From NCBI RefSeq assembly GCF_014839805.1, contig NC_051142.1:434001-498000 (forward strand): 64,000 bases of DNA, written 5' to 3'. The position numbers were made by a program, and so were the translations under genes. The DNA comes from Manduca sexta (taxonomy: Eukaryota > Arthropoda > Insecta > Lepidoptera > Sphingidae). Shown piece after piece: positions 48,313 to 61,605 of this stretch; positions within the stretch are counted from its first letter, which is position 1; each line of letters begins with the position of its first letter. Below the pieces are notes generated by a model. It saw only the letters and a program-made list of their open reading frames with translations, was not told the origin of the DNA and searched no databases.

Positions 48313-51300
48313 TTAGAAGTCGTAGGAGCCGCTCTCGCCGGCCTTGCCGATGCGGAAGATGAACCTGTACAGCGCGCCGGCCACCACGCCGCCGATCAGC
48401 GGGCCCACCCAGTACACCTGCAACAGGGAAAGGGTACATTAAAATCTGCAATGCTTAAATACGGGGTTATTTTAGTGTGCGTGCATATTATCGCTGATGC
48501 CTCCCATTTAGACAAATGAATAAAATTTTCAAGCAGACTGATCCAATAACAGCTGTTTTCAATAAACTATCCCAATGTCAATTTTCAACTCGATTCCGAG
48601 AACGAAACAATCAAACTCATGTCAACAAAAACTTTGTTCTGATTGGTCCATTTTTGAGATAGATCGAAAAAAGCGATTGGGATTGTTTATATTAAAAATG
48701 GCGGTATACTAAACTAAACATGTCGAGACATTTTAATTTAGAATTTTATAACAATTGATGCCATAACTCATAATCTATAAAACCTCAATTATTTACACAA
48801 AACTAATTTCTATAGTTCTCGCACATCAAATAACCATCTCGAAATACCGAATAACAACCGACCGACTAATTTCATGACCTAATGGATCAAGAACTAGTTA
48901 AACGCGTGAGTATTTGAACCATAAAAACTATGTAATGGCTTTTGCCCTTTGATATCAACTGGCAGAGATTGACGTGTTTCCTAAGCCAGAGGATCACGAG
49001 ATCTTTGGCCTTAGGCTTTCGCCAATTTAAAGACTAGCTTTGCCTGGTATTGCTTAACCGAATCTCAATACCTGGAGGCTTTTAAAATTGCTGTGGGACC
49101 AAATAAAAACCGGAGTTAATTTTTTATGATCTTTGCGCAAAACCGATACTGTGCTTTGTTTTAGTAACGTACTGTAATTATTTTGAAAAGTTTCTAGTAA
49201 TTGTTTCTTATTCAATATGTTCACTACTTATATTTATATGCTACTGGGCCGTGAGGCTTTCCCTTTGGATTTAGATTTACCTAACGTCTACATAATTAAG
49301 TTTGAAATCTACGTAACATAACTTGGATAATGCTAAGTCACTTGCATATTATTTATCGATTACACAACCAGAAGGAAGTTAAGTAGATAACATTAGCATA
49401 AAATTAGGTTTTTCCTACATAGATGGCTTTGTTTTGTAACGCGTGGATAATTCAGTAATGATCGAGATAAGCGTAATGGCACAATGAATCTTACAACAAT
49501 ACTGTCTACTTTTATTTAAATGATTTTTTATGTTACTTAAAACTAAAAACGCATTGCCGATTTCGAAGTTAATACAGCTAAAAACCTTACTGAACGCATG
49601 CTTTATTAAAATCTTCATCACCTGTTAATAATTTTATTTGTTATATGAAATAAACATACTCTACATTGTCATAGTTTACACGACATATTTAATTTTATTA
49701 CACACATGTCATTGTACAAATTTAATCGACCTTAAAAACAACTGCGTAATCATTTTGTTCGAGAAAATTTCATGTGTTTATTGCATGAATATTTATTGTA
49801 ATAATATAATAAAATAAAACACTTTTCGCATAATGTATTGTGATTTAATCGTTTAACTTAAATGTAGCGTAGGGATCACCTGACTACTTATCTTGGGACA
49901 AAAGAGATTTCCGGGGAGCAGCAGAATAATCATAACATTACAAGTGTTATTCTTGCCATGTTGTATTTAATATGAAAAAACTGTCAATTTGAATGATCTT
50001 GGATAGTAGTATATGTAATTATCTTAGCTAATTTCTATTATAAATATATAAAACTGAATGAAATTTGATTGTAATTGAGTACTTAACCCGTGGAACCATA
50101 AGTATTTTCTGTAAGCAGGTTTGTATAGTCACTGTTTCGTGTACCTGGGTGTTTAAATATTGACCCGAGTTAAAATAAATTTAAAACAGGACGTTAACGA
50201 ATACGACCTTTGCGTGATGTTTACTAGTAAATATCTTAATGGAATAAACTGATATTTTACTTTGTAATACATTATTGTATTAACATCACGTTATAAAGTA
50301 AAAACTTAACTTGTGTGGAGAAATCATTTACTTAAGTAATGTTATGTAACAATATGCAGTGTGCTCGTCTAATTAATTTAAAGAAGAATATGAGGTATAT
50401 AAGAGAGTAAATATAATTCTTTTGTAGTCCAAATATATAATGTTGTATATAATAAAATCATGTGGTTAATTTACTTGTCGCAATAGTTTCATAAAAATAC
50501 TAGTAATGCACCTCTGCAATTTAGGCAAGAGGTTTTTTATCGAAAAACGAGATGTTATGTAAAATTATTATTATGGTTTATTAAATTTTATTACATTTAG
50601 TGATATTGATGGTCGTTGTTCCATATGCTGCGCAAATAATATTTGCCACAAATGCCACTAGACTAATGGGTTAATAAAAATCAGACGTGAGAAACTAATC
50701 ATTTTATGAATGTTACATGATCGGATAGATCTACGAGTTGGCGACTATAGTCCAGTGAAGATTGTATGTTTGTACATAATTTAATGGTTGTAGAAGTTAA
50801 CCACGGTCATATACTAAAGCCATGTTAGATATAAATACAATAATAATCATATTTTTAAAAATGCCCGCAAATGGTAATAAGTATCTTTGTTCCAGTGATC
50901 GTGTTACAGACTTGAACAACGTAAATCCCATTGCAATCACGTAATAAACATTCCTTTTTTCCGCAGCATTGAATGTCTAATTTCTGTTTAATAATCACAG
51001 CAAATTCCATTTGAAACTAATAGCATTAGAACAATCTGGATTGGAGGATCACGTGAGTAAAGTGAAAGCATATTACGTATTGGTCTTTGATTGAACTTAT
51101 GATTCCATAATGCCATTCGTATGCAAATCATTAAGAGGTCCGCCGCGAACACTTGATGATGTGATTTATGTGACGTATTGAAATTGGGTCGTCGGGCAAA
51201 TCAAGATGGTATTTAAGTGCGCGCATAATATAGTTCAGAGTTAATTAAATATGTTAACTAGTAACTACAACTAGTTTTAATAGAAATGTCAAATTCGCTG

Positions 51301-54300
51301 TTTCATTCATGTTAATTATTCTACATAAATCGGTATCCTTCAGTCTTTTTTTAATGGTACAGGGCAAATGAGCCTACGGTTCACCTGATAGTAAGTGATC
51401 ACTGCCGTCCATTAACATCTGCAATACCAGGAGGCATAGAGATGTGTTGTGATGTTTAGGTGGGAATACGCTCTTTTTTTAAGGTTACCAGGACGTATGT
51501 GTCCAGAAATGCTGTCTAATAAACTTAGCAAAACATACTAAGTAACTGTGTACCACAGAATCCTGATTTATCATCATCGACATCGTGGTCAGACGCAAGA
51601 TGTTTACTGCTGAACATGGTGGTGGCTCCAAAGATTTCCAGAGCAACCTACATCGAATCCTGATTACACAGATGTAATTAGCTATTAATCTACCTTATTA
51701 TGGATTACACTTCCTCATGGAGCAAAGGACGTTCGATAATACCCACACACGAATATTAAAGTAACTGTCAGACTTACCCAATGCGAGGTCCAGTCTCCCA
51801 ACACTAGAGCTGGTCCGAAGGAGCGGGCGGGGTTCATGCTGGAGCCGGTGAACGGAATCTGTTCAACAGACAAGCGTACTTACTTATTACTGCCCTCACT
51901 TATATGTACAGTGTCATAGAGACGATTTGATAATTCAATCTACTGTAGATTTATATTTGAAGGGAACAAAAACAAAATGTCATAGAGAATTTGATAATTT
52001 ACTCTGCTATACATTTATATTTTTTATGGGAACAAAAACAAATTGTTTAGAGGTAACTCTTTTTAAAATAAAGCTTTTGTAATTTGTGCAGTAGTTACTT
52101 CACATCGAACACAATAAATATAATTAAAATAAGGGTAGATAATAGATATTAACCGTTCTCTTTTTAAGACGTGTGTTTTTCAGAAATTGAATGGAGGTAG
52201 ATCCATGGAGTTATAGGTTTAGAGTAATCCTGTAAATAATATTGTACGTACGACGGCGGCGTGGCAGGCGGTGATGCTGAGCCCGATGGCGAGCGGCGCG
52301 GAGCCCTTGAGGTCGGCGCGGCGCCCGTCGCACACGCCCATCACCACCAGCACCAGCACGAACGTGATCAGCGCTTCGATCAGCAGCGCCTGACCCACAG
52401 TGGAGAGTTAATCATACGGAATCATAATAATATCAGCCCTTTTATTATATACTCGCCCACTGCTGAGCACGGGCCTCCTATACTATACACAATACACACA
52501 TGATTTTAGAAAAGTCAGAGGTGTGTGCCCTTGGGTTTTGAACCTGCAGACATTGGTCTTGGCAGTCTGTTCCACACCCAACTGGGCTATCGCCGCTTTC
52601 GATACGGAATCATACTACACCAGAATATTTACTATACTGTTAACAGAATTTTAGAATGTTTGTTATGATTCGTTGTTTAAATTAAACTATTTTACGGACT
52701 GGGTCAATCCCCCGATCAATCCAATGACCATGAAGGCTGCAAAGTCTTCGAAACGTCGGGAGAAAAGTAAAATATTAAAACCGCGATAAAATCCGTAAAA
52801 TAGTTTAATTTAAATGTCTAACATTCGCGTAAACATAACAAATCATTATGATTCGTTGTATTCTGATCACAGGCATAGATTCAGCGTGGCCCGCCTCTAT
52901 TTAAGTGATGCCCATCTTGGGTGGCTGAGGTAGCTACCTCACCATCTACCTAGTACGACTAAGAACTAGTTACTAATTTTAAAATAATAGAATTTAAAAT
53001 TAAATATTTTTTCGATTTAAAGGTGAAAAATTATAAGAGTGTAACATTCTCTTACCTGAGGGTCAGTAATTCCAGGTCCGGGCTTGGTCAAGCCGAAACC
53101 ACCCACTCTGTTTTCAGGGATAGCCAACTGTAACGAAAATAAGTTTTAATCATAATATTTAAAGGTGATCAGTGAATTGTGATCTAAGAATTCCAATCTA
53201 TCTTCATTATGCGATAGAGCGAAAATGTTTTAGAGATTCTAAGCAACCATATTAGGTTCCAAAATTTTTTAAAGTAAGTGAAATGGTCTTATTCGCACTA
53301 GGCCATGCTGGACTAAAGTCTAAACCCTTTTCAGTAATAAATGCCTATTCCCAGCCATAAAATAACATTTAATATAGGACTGATATTATTATCTTAGAGA
53401 ATAATATCGCCTCGCAGCGAATAAGTTTCCTTATCGTTCTATAACAAGCGCGAAAACTATAAATTTCACCACCGTGGCAGTAGCGTTTGCATCCATGCCG
53501 ATAACAAAGAACTTTATATACTTTTCTGATAACGTGTTAGGCCAAACCGCTCCTGATTTATAAGCAGGTAGAAATCTAATTTCCGTTGCAGTGTTTCAAA
53601 ACAGCCATCGAAAGTAAATAGTTTTACAAGACGCAAAAACAATTGCTAATAAATAACTAGTAGCCATTAAATAAGTTAAGACATGGTCGTTAAATCGCAG
53701 ATTAAATTATCAATCCGTGATCGCTATGCAATATTGAAGTGCGGTAACATGCAAATAAACATTCGTGATCGGACGAATCGATCGTATCCCATCAGCAATG
53801 TTTGCTCGACAATTAGAGGCTATAAGTAAAATGTTACACTTGTTACGTCGCGTGGTAGATTCTAGGATAATGTCCATTGAGCTATATTCATACATAAACG
53901 GCCTATTCGATACAGAATTTATTAAACAGAACTATTTCAGTAGGTATGTATGTTTCGAAGACTAAATATCTTTTAGTATTTTTACAATCTTTGTTCTTTT
54001 CGTATCCGCGTGTTTTCAATCGTTTTTAAGACATGAACCTTGTATTATGTAATGTATCCGTTTCATCTGGATATTACCTGGTAGTTTGAAGCTGTGTGGA
54101 TCTCACATTTCCTTTATTTATTGATACATTGCAAGAGGTAGCGAGTTATCAAAATGTCGACGACTTTAAAATGAGATTACATTCCCACGTGCCAAGTTCA
54201 TAAAGATGCCACGCGCTTTGAAAGCTTAGTTTCACATTTGAGAGGCACAGTGTGTGGACACTGAAGGTCGTGTGATTTGTTCGTTTGCAGTAAGATCATC

Positions 54301-54784
54301 AGTGTCACGGCAAGCGAGACACTTTTCAATCGTGTATGCTCCCAGTAAGGAGATTAGAATGTTAATGTGGATGTTGCGCCTTGTTAGCGTAGGAAAATGG
54401 CGCGAAATCGCAAATTAAACGTAGCAATACCGTATATGTCCTATGTGATCTACATTTATTAAATGGACACGCATCACATACCTTCAGGGAAGGGTGAATG
54501 TAAACCTGATGACTTCCATTTAATGTTAAATGATGTACATCTATCTTGATGTGCCAACTGTCCATAAATTAAATTTTAGACAAATCCCATGTAGCGAATT
54601 ATATGCTCTCAATAACAGCGTTTGTATTAGAACTACATACCCTGATGAAAGCAGCTCCGGCGATGGCTCCCAGCGACTGCACCACGATGTAGAAGATCGC
54701 CTTTAGCAGTCTGATGTCCCCAGAGACGAAGAGACCTGCCGTCACCGCTGGATTGATGTGGCCACCCGACACATGACCGATAGC
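48313..54784 (-). CDS. Aquaporin, second (allelic) copy, five 3' coding exons
   Basis: Exons in - strand order: 54784-54641, 53127-53056, 52389-52252, 51858-51778 and 48417-48313 (TAA). Lengths equal those of the first copy (144, 72, 138, 81, 105 nt), and the encoded residues appear the same; the one coding difference I noticed is synonymous (CCT to CCG in IPFTG). Introns differ by substitutions and indels, including the acceptor side of exon 52389 (GGGTCAG against CGGCCAG). Intact coding with diverged introns fits two haplotypes of one gene. As in copy 1, the N-terminal exon is not visible before the duplicated block ends. Confidence 0.92.
51346..51485. repeat. Dispersed repeat remnant, second copy
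   Basis: Counterpart of 17512-17650. Confidence 0.5.
52427..52601 (-). mobile_element. Internally deleted SINE beside the aquaporin exon, second copy
   Basis: Counterpart of 18590-18763, with the same ATACGGAATCATA target-site duplication (52414-52426 and 52602-52614). The insertion and internal deletion therefore predate the split of the two haplotypes. Confidence 0.9.
52677..52845. mobile_element. 169-bp retroposed element, second copy
   Basis: Counterpart of 18839-19007, same length and same TTATGATTCGTTGT flanks (52663-52676 and 52846-52859). Confidence 0.75.
53293..53395 (+). mobile_element. Degraded SINE fragment, second copy
   Basis: Counterpart of 19455-19560. Confidence 0.65.
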
Positions 54785-57700
54785 CTGTTGGCAAAACAAA
54801 AATATTTTTTAATAATACATAATTCAAATTCCTCCCTATAATATGCTTGACAGCATTGCAAATTTTGACTTAAGGCATTTATTTTTTATTCGAGTGTTAG
54901 TTTTATAAAATTGCAAAGAAAGAACAATGTTTCTTCATGTAGTCAATGAAATTGATGAGATGTTTGACATGTGGGTGTAAACCCTGTATCTATCGGTTAC
55001 AAATGACTTGCCGTATTGTAACATTTAAATTTTTTAAAAGTCTTTTATAATTATTTAAATGTCGAGAGGATTTCGCTACAATATTTATAATTGAATGTTA
55101 ACCGCGTATTATCTTTAATCTTATGGTGAGGTTCTCAATCATTATGCAATTATAGCAAAAACAAACCTTAACTAATGAGATGCAACTTTAAAGGAGATAA
55201 TCGATTTAACATACAAACTAAATAACGGAACGGCATTATAAGTCGCAATGCAAAGATTTAGAATTATATTTAAATTATATCACGATGGAGTAACAACTCA
55301 AATGGTTGGTATTTAAACTCTTGTATGAACCAGCGGACGAGAACATGCTATCTTCAGAAACAAGATAGTATTTAATTATTTCGGTGTATCGCTATCCACT
55401 ACTGAACATCTTATCATGAACGTCAACCATCCTATCCGCTAGCTGTCCCGTTTTTCAGGTCCTTTACCTATTAAGACCTTCCATATCCTTTCTAGAACAT
55501 ACCTTCAATAATTATTATGTAAATTTCTATGCACAACAGAAGGGTCATGCAGGTATTGTCGTATTTTAATCTTTACGAGTTACACGACTATTTAGAACCT
55601 ATGCCTTCAATTACATGTATAATTTCGTGACTGCATAACGCGTGAGCACTGATCAGGGCCCGCACCGCCGACCTCCCTGACTCATCCGCTCTGTTAACAT
55701 TATGTCATAGGTCAAGTAAACAGTAATTAATACCGAAATGTCACGCGAGAGCAGTTAGCGGTATGTTTGATGCCTTCTTTTTAGGTAGGTCATGAACGAT
55801 GCAGATCATTTTGCAATTGGCTTTACGAAAGGTATGTAATATAAACGTAAAGATTTTATTTTCTTTTTTAATTTTAACCACAGTATTAAAAACGCATTTA
55901 CAATATAAAGTAAGGAACGTGCTCAAGTTGCTGACGAGTTAAATAAAGTCTTCCAAAGAGTCTTGGTTATCTATATCAGTTCTCTCAAAATCGCGGATTT
56001 AGAGTAGCATTCTGTAATACATATGAAGACAAGACAAAAATAAAATAAAAGTAGACTAGTATTGAAAAGCACACCTATCTGACCTTCACCTTGCGATTTA
56101 TAAAACCTTGAAAGTCGTCAACCTATCATTTGCAAATCAATTCTTGAATATAATTTGTGCATCGTTAGTCATTTAAACAACTATCAATTTGTTGGCACAA
56201 ACTTTGCTAAGTTGCCATTAATATTAACACAATTTTAATATTCACAAATTATATACGTACAACGCCATTGAACCGTCACGAATGGCGGTTGGGTTTTTAA
56301 TATGATGAATTAAACTTATTACACTATTTTGGTTGCGAGCAACAAACATAAAGCCTTATTAACTGAATATCGATTAGAAATTCTGTAATCACAGGAATCG
56401 GATTATCCTCTGAATGTAGGAGTCAGTAAAACTTTGTTGCGGCCGTGGCATTGGACTATAAGCCATTTAGTTATTAGCGTTACGTTTTATGTTTATAAAT
56501 ATTCATGCGACGTGAATCATGGAGACCTCGATCGCATTATTTTAAATTAATTAACACGATAAAACTATGAAATGTCAATGTTTTATGGTTTATGTAGATT
56601 GTACAGCGGTCAGTGATAAGCAATGAGTGCATGTTATAATTATGTGAATTCATATGGGAGCATTCTCATAAATTAATCATTTTTTTAATTACTTGATATT
56701 ATAAATGACTTTAAACCATAAATGGAATGGACATGCGAGATATAACAACTATTTCTGATTCTTCTTTTAATACCTCGTTCCAATTAATACGAGTAGGTAG
56801 AAACATAATACGTATTAAATATTTCTGTATAATATATTATATAAGTAGGCATTTATTTTTATAAATGGCAACATTCATAAGTACATGACAATAATCAGAA
56901 GCATAATTATTTTTGCCATTATTCTGGAACCATTATTGCATTTAATAATATTATTACTTACCCAAGAAATATTTTTTATTTATCTGAGTGTGCTCGCAGA
57001 CCCTACCAGACAGATTGGCGCGTCAGATTAATGAATAAAAAAAATCAGAAAGATTGATTCAGACACGAGAAGGATGGAATAATTGTTATTAAGTAACATA
57101 ATAAATTCATAAGATGAAATGATAATATATTTTATTACCTAATTACCTATGCAATATACGTACGCAATTAAAATAAGTATTTTTCTTGAGTTAATGAAAT
57201 AAGTAGTATAATTTACTTATCTTGCTATATACCAGCAGGCTGTCTAGATAAAATAGAATATTACAAGGCGTTATAGTCAAGGAATCATACATAAAGGGCG
57301 AGTACAGAATTCTGATATAGGCGGACTATACCGATACCTAAGCGCTGGCGCCTTAGCATTAAATTCCTGTGGTTTCTGATGTTTAATAAATCTTCCAGGC
57401 GATGGTTTGTGGACCTGCTTGTTCGACGCTGTTTCGATAACATTGCAGGCAAACAGCGGCTAATAATCTAATAATAGTGTTTTAATTTCAGTTAAGAAAT
57501 TGTAAAGCTTTTATCCTATGTTTATAAACCGACTAGCTGACCCACTGACAGTTTTGTAAAATTCATATTGTCGTTAAGTTCTCTTAAATTTTCTAAATTT
57601 CCGCGCAATTTTTGAATTTTATTCTTTCATAAGAACCTACTCCTGACAATAACAAACACAACAAAAAAAAAATAGCAAATCCGGTCCAGCCTTTCACGCG

Positions 57701-58322
57701 TGATGGCGTGACCAAGGGAAATAGGGATTCATTTTTATATAAATAGAATACAGCGGTATTTCGTTCGAAACCGCCTTTAAACATGTTATGTCCTAAACTA
57801 AAGCGCGTCAGTGAGATCCTTTCATACATTATTTAATTACACAACGCAGTTAAAGTTCAATGTTTAGCTCAAAATTAATGACATTTGTATGTCATGGCCC
57901 CGTGTTTAGCCGCCAAAGTACTTGTACATAATGTTTTCATTATGTAATTAGCATACACACGTGTGCGTCTGTAGTTTTCTTACAATGGATTTATCTCTTG
58001 AACCTATTGCTTAAGTAACCGTACAGCTGTAACAAATTCACACCGAGGGTTGACGCGAGATGAAATATTAACTTTAGCTTATTGAATAATAAATAGGTTT
58101 CCTTGATAATATAAATAAAAATAATATAAATTAAGGTAAAATTTTGATAGACAACATGAATATTGAATAGACAATACGTGATTTACGTCCATGCCGTTAT
58201 ACCTTAATATTATAATACTTGTCATTCTACAATGTTCGTGTCTTTCAAATATTAAATATTCTATTCTAAAGTCAATTATTTTACAAAGTACACGCATGCG
58301 TAGGGCAAAGGTGACCAATCAA

Positions 58323-60742
58323 GTATACAGCGTAGAGCTTTAACAAGGCGCTTTAAGACTGTTTACACTTAGGAACCGGGGCGAGCGGTTCCAAACCGCG
58401 TTAATATTAATTAACGTTTTCAAAAACATAATTTACGTGTGATTATTTATAGTTTCATTCCTTGTTTATTACTTTCTGAATTATATTATTTTATACTTTA
58501 TGAATGTTCGTTATGGGCGGGGTATGGGTAGGTTGTATACAGGCTATAGATAGGGTAAGGTATTCCTGTGTAATAAGAGAAAAAATTAAGTGAAAGCGAT
58601 AGGAACGGATTAATGTCGGTTTAGATCCGGCGTGCACGGTCCGGATAAGTGTACGCAACTCTTTACGCGTTGGAGCGAAAGTGCGGGCGCGTGAGTGCGC
58701 ACCGCTCGGTGCATTGACCATATATCACGTAAGGAGCGTAATGCGGCGTGCGTGTGCGCACTCAGCGGTCACCGAACGATCAAGGGCGTCTACAATCCCT
58801 AAACTAACACGCAAGTTATGAGCGCATGAGTGCAGCGATTCGAACAAGCGATTGCTTTTGTTAACAATTACAACTTACTTGCCTTTTAAATTAGCTCAAA
58901 ATTGCATAACGAATAGCAAAAGTAATTTATAGCAGCAATCACTAATCCAATTACTACCCTAACACCTATACGATTATGATTGATTATATAATACGCGAGC
59001 AGACTTCCCGTTTTATTTCGCTCTGAGGAACACGTTCCTCGCCTACTATCGATATTACTATAATTACTGACACAAATGATACACCAAAGCTCATGACTTG
59101 CAGCAGCCTATAACGGTAACACACATTAGACTACACACGTTATCCATTGGTTCCGACACAGGCCGGATGTTTTGTTCGCGCAACTTAATAAATTAATTAC
59201 TATAAATAATGTTTTTGTTTCACGTGTTTACTGATAAGGTTGACTGGATTAACCTGAAGGTGAATTAATGCTTGAGGGCTTAATATGCCAATTGTACCTT
59301 TATTTGTATTTCACACGACCCAAAGTTTACCGGAACCCATTTTTAATAAAAATAGTCATTCCTCAACGCAACTAGAATCTGCACCACTACAAGGATAATA
59401 GGAAAATTATTATCATACATCTGATGAGTCTATTTTAAATTATAATTAATTTACTTTTCTGATCTCCTATTAATGATATTAATTAAATTAGTGAACATCA
59501 ATAACCATTATCCTTCATAACTTCCGATCTGTGAGGTTATAAAGTTCCTTTTGGTAATTATTTTGCTAATAAACAAATTTTAGGTCAAAGTCGACGTGTC
59601 CAGAACGTGATATCATCTCTTACCTATCGATATTGCTACTAAATTGATTAGCAATAAGTGAAATTAATAACTGAATATGTTATTATTTCGCATCAAAATC
59701 AAAAATAGTATTACTAAAATAAATTACGCGGGCAGGAAACATAAATTTTTAAAATCACTTAGAACTATTAATAAATTGATTTATGAGAATTCCTTTAATT
59801 TGATTATGACTCGCCATTTTTATTTAAATTACCTTATAGATGATTGATAATGGCAACCATTGCATAGTCAACATAAATGATTTAAAATGCCGTCGGCAAA
59901 CTTGTACTTCTATCAAATGGAAAACCGCATTAACATAGTACATTGGCGTTGCACATTTGGCCGGACCCTACGCCGGGTCGGCTGTCAATAGTGATTGGAC
60001 GTTGATACATTTGATTTAGGTCACACATAACACCATTCCGTGAGCCGACTGCATGTTGCTTAAAACTTAATTGCTCCATTGAAAATTATTACTGATAAAT
60101 TACCGCTAAAGCTTACTTAGACATGTATTTACCTTGATACTGTGGTATTAAATTATAGCGAAATTAAATGTACAATTATTGAATACTTAGATAATATTTT
60201 TAATGCATAGAATTTAAAGAAAGCGCATGAGTAAAATTTTATAGTTTTATGTACTTATTGGGAAGAACGTTAACTGGAAACATCCTGATTCCCGACTAAA
60301 CACTTGAATACTAGGAGATGCAATGAACGGTCTGACCCTGTTTACGCCGACAGCCACGGGCAAAAGCTAGTTTAATTGAGACATAAAAAAACAGATTATT
60401 ATAGAGTATGTATATACATACTAATAGATGGGTTATGTCGTGTATGTTCCAGAAAAAATAAATGTTAATCTTAAACCAGTACACGAAGTGCTTGAGGGTA
60501 AACAGGAAAAATATTTTGATACCTAATTTACTTCATGCATTCCTCTGTGTGGATATCCCATAAAGTGCCGTTATATTGATTCATTGCAGCGTCGGTAGTA
60601 ACTGTATTCGATAGCAAGTGTGCGCAAATGTTTTTTGTACGAAATAATTTGGCACAGAGGCGAAAAAATTCATCATCAATCCACGAGCCAGACGACTGCA
60701 TGCGTTTTATTCCATCACATTTCGGGAATTCCGTATTTAAAA
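58323..60742. other. Unique sequence upstream of the aquaporin (contig C)
   Basis: This is the real continuation of the locus past the duplicated block. It is AT-rich apart from the GC-rich block at about 58595-58800. I searched the - strand by eye for the aquaporin TM1-TM2 exon and did not find it. Confidence 0.5.
58595..58800 (-). promoter_or_regulatory. GC/CpG-rich block, possible aquaporin promoter or 5' exon
   Basis: A roughly 200-bp block dense in CG dinucleotides (for example GCGGGCGCGTGAGTGCGCAC and GCGGCGTGCGTGTGCGCACT) stands out in AT-rich sequence. It lies about 3.8 kb upstream, in gene sense, of the first visible aquaporin exon in contig C. It holds a 76-codon - strand frame with no membrane-like character, so it is not the missing N-terminus. 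Promoter or untranslated exon is an inference from composition and position only. Confidence 0.3.
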
Positions 60743-61080
60743 TAATAATAATAATAATATCAGCCCTGTATTATATACTTGCCCACTGCTGAGCACGGGC
60801 CTCCTCTACTACTGAGAGGGATTAGGCCTTTGTCCACCACGCTGGCCTAGTGCGGATTGGTAGACTTCACACACCTTCAAAATTCCTATAGAAAACTTCT
60901 CAGATGTGCAGGTTTCCTCACGATGTTTTCCTTCACCGTTAAATCGAACGATAAATTCACAAATAATACACACATGATTTTTAGAAAAGTCAGAGGTGTG
61001 TGCCTTAAATCCCAATTTGAACCTGCGGACATTCGTCTTGGCAGTCCGTTCCACACCCAACTAGGCTATCGCCGGTTTGT
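60743..61080 (-). mobile_element. tRNA-derived SINE, full length, in the contig C tail
   Basis: Inverted copy with an (AAT)n tail at the left and the tRNA-like head (read on the - strand) at the right. An 11-bp target-site duplication CGTATTTAAAA lies at 60732-60742 and 61081-61091. It lies outside the duplicated block, so it is seen once. Confidence 0.9.
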
Positions 61081-61400
61081 CGTATTTAAAAACGACAAAA
61101 AAAAATATAATTTTATCAATTTAATAATTTCCGACTGAAATAAATGGGATTATCCCAAACACTAGGTACGATATTTGTATTTTTCCGTTTTATTATTAAC
61201 TAAAACCGTTTATAATGAACTCATTAACAATCGCAGCGTGTGGCGACTCCGTGTTTTATTCGACTTATTTCCTTAATTTGATAATATAAAACACATAAAG
61301 ATTGCAACTTACCTACACTACCTTATTATATTATAATGCTAGGCGGGAATATCTGCATTTAATGGCGATAAATGACCGTCGAATTAAAACGGCTTATAGT

Positions 61401-61605
61401 TAGGGGGCCCTATTTCATCTAAGGGGTATATCCGTCTTTTTGTAATTACGACCGTTCTTATTGAAGGATAGCTTTGCTACCCATATAGATAAGTAGGGTA
61501 TTTTTTACTTTGTTGGCTACATGAGCATCAAAGCTATCCTTCGATTAGAAAGCCCGTAATTGCAAAAAGACGGATATACCCCCGTAGACGGAATAAGGGC
61601 CCCTG
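61401..61605. mobile_element. 205-bp hAT-like MITE
   Basis: Left end TAGGGGGCCCTATTTCATCT and right end (reverse complement) CAGGGGCCCTTATTCCGTCT begin long imperfect terminal inverted repeats of about 80-90 bp; shared internal pieces include GGTATATCCGTCTTTTTG and GAAGGATAGCTTTG. Flanking 8-mers CTTATAGT (61393-61400) and ACTATAGT (61606-61613) agree at 6 of 8 positions. TA/CAGGG ends with an 8-bp duplication are the mark of hAT elements. No transposase is encoded, so it is non-autonomous. Confidence 0.75.

Larger units (their letters stand above)
43591..58322 (+). repeat. Copy 2 of the ~14.7-kb duplicated (allelic) segment, contig C start
   Basis: Begins at the first base after the gap and matches 9648-24563 to its last base, then continues into unique sequence. 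It carries all the SINE insertions of copy 1 with the same target-site duplications. It has many single-base deletions in homopolymers between about 44300 and 47700, as expected near an uncorrected contig edge. It also has real haplotype-like differences, for example around 48755-49560. Confidence 0.95.

Noticed and set aside
43827..54784. Tandem paralogues of UBR4 3' end and aquaporin
   Set aside because: Gap-bounded ends, shared SINE insertions and conserved exons point to allelic sequence placed twice.
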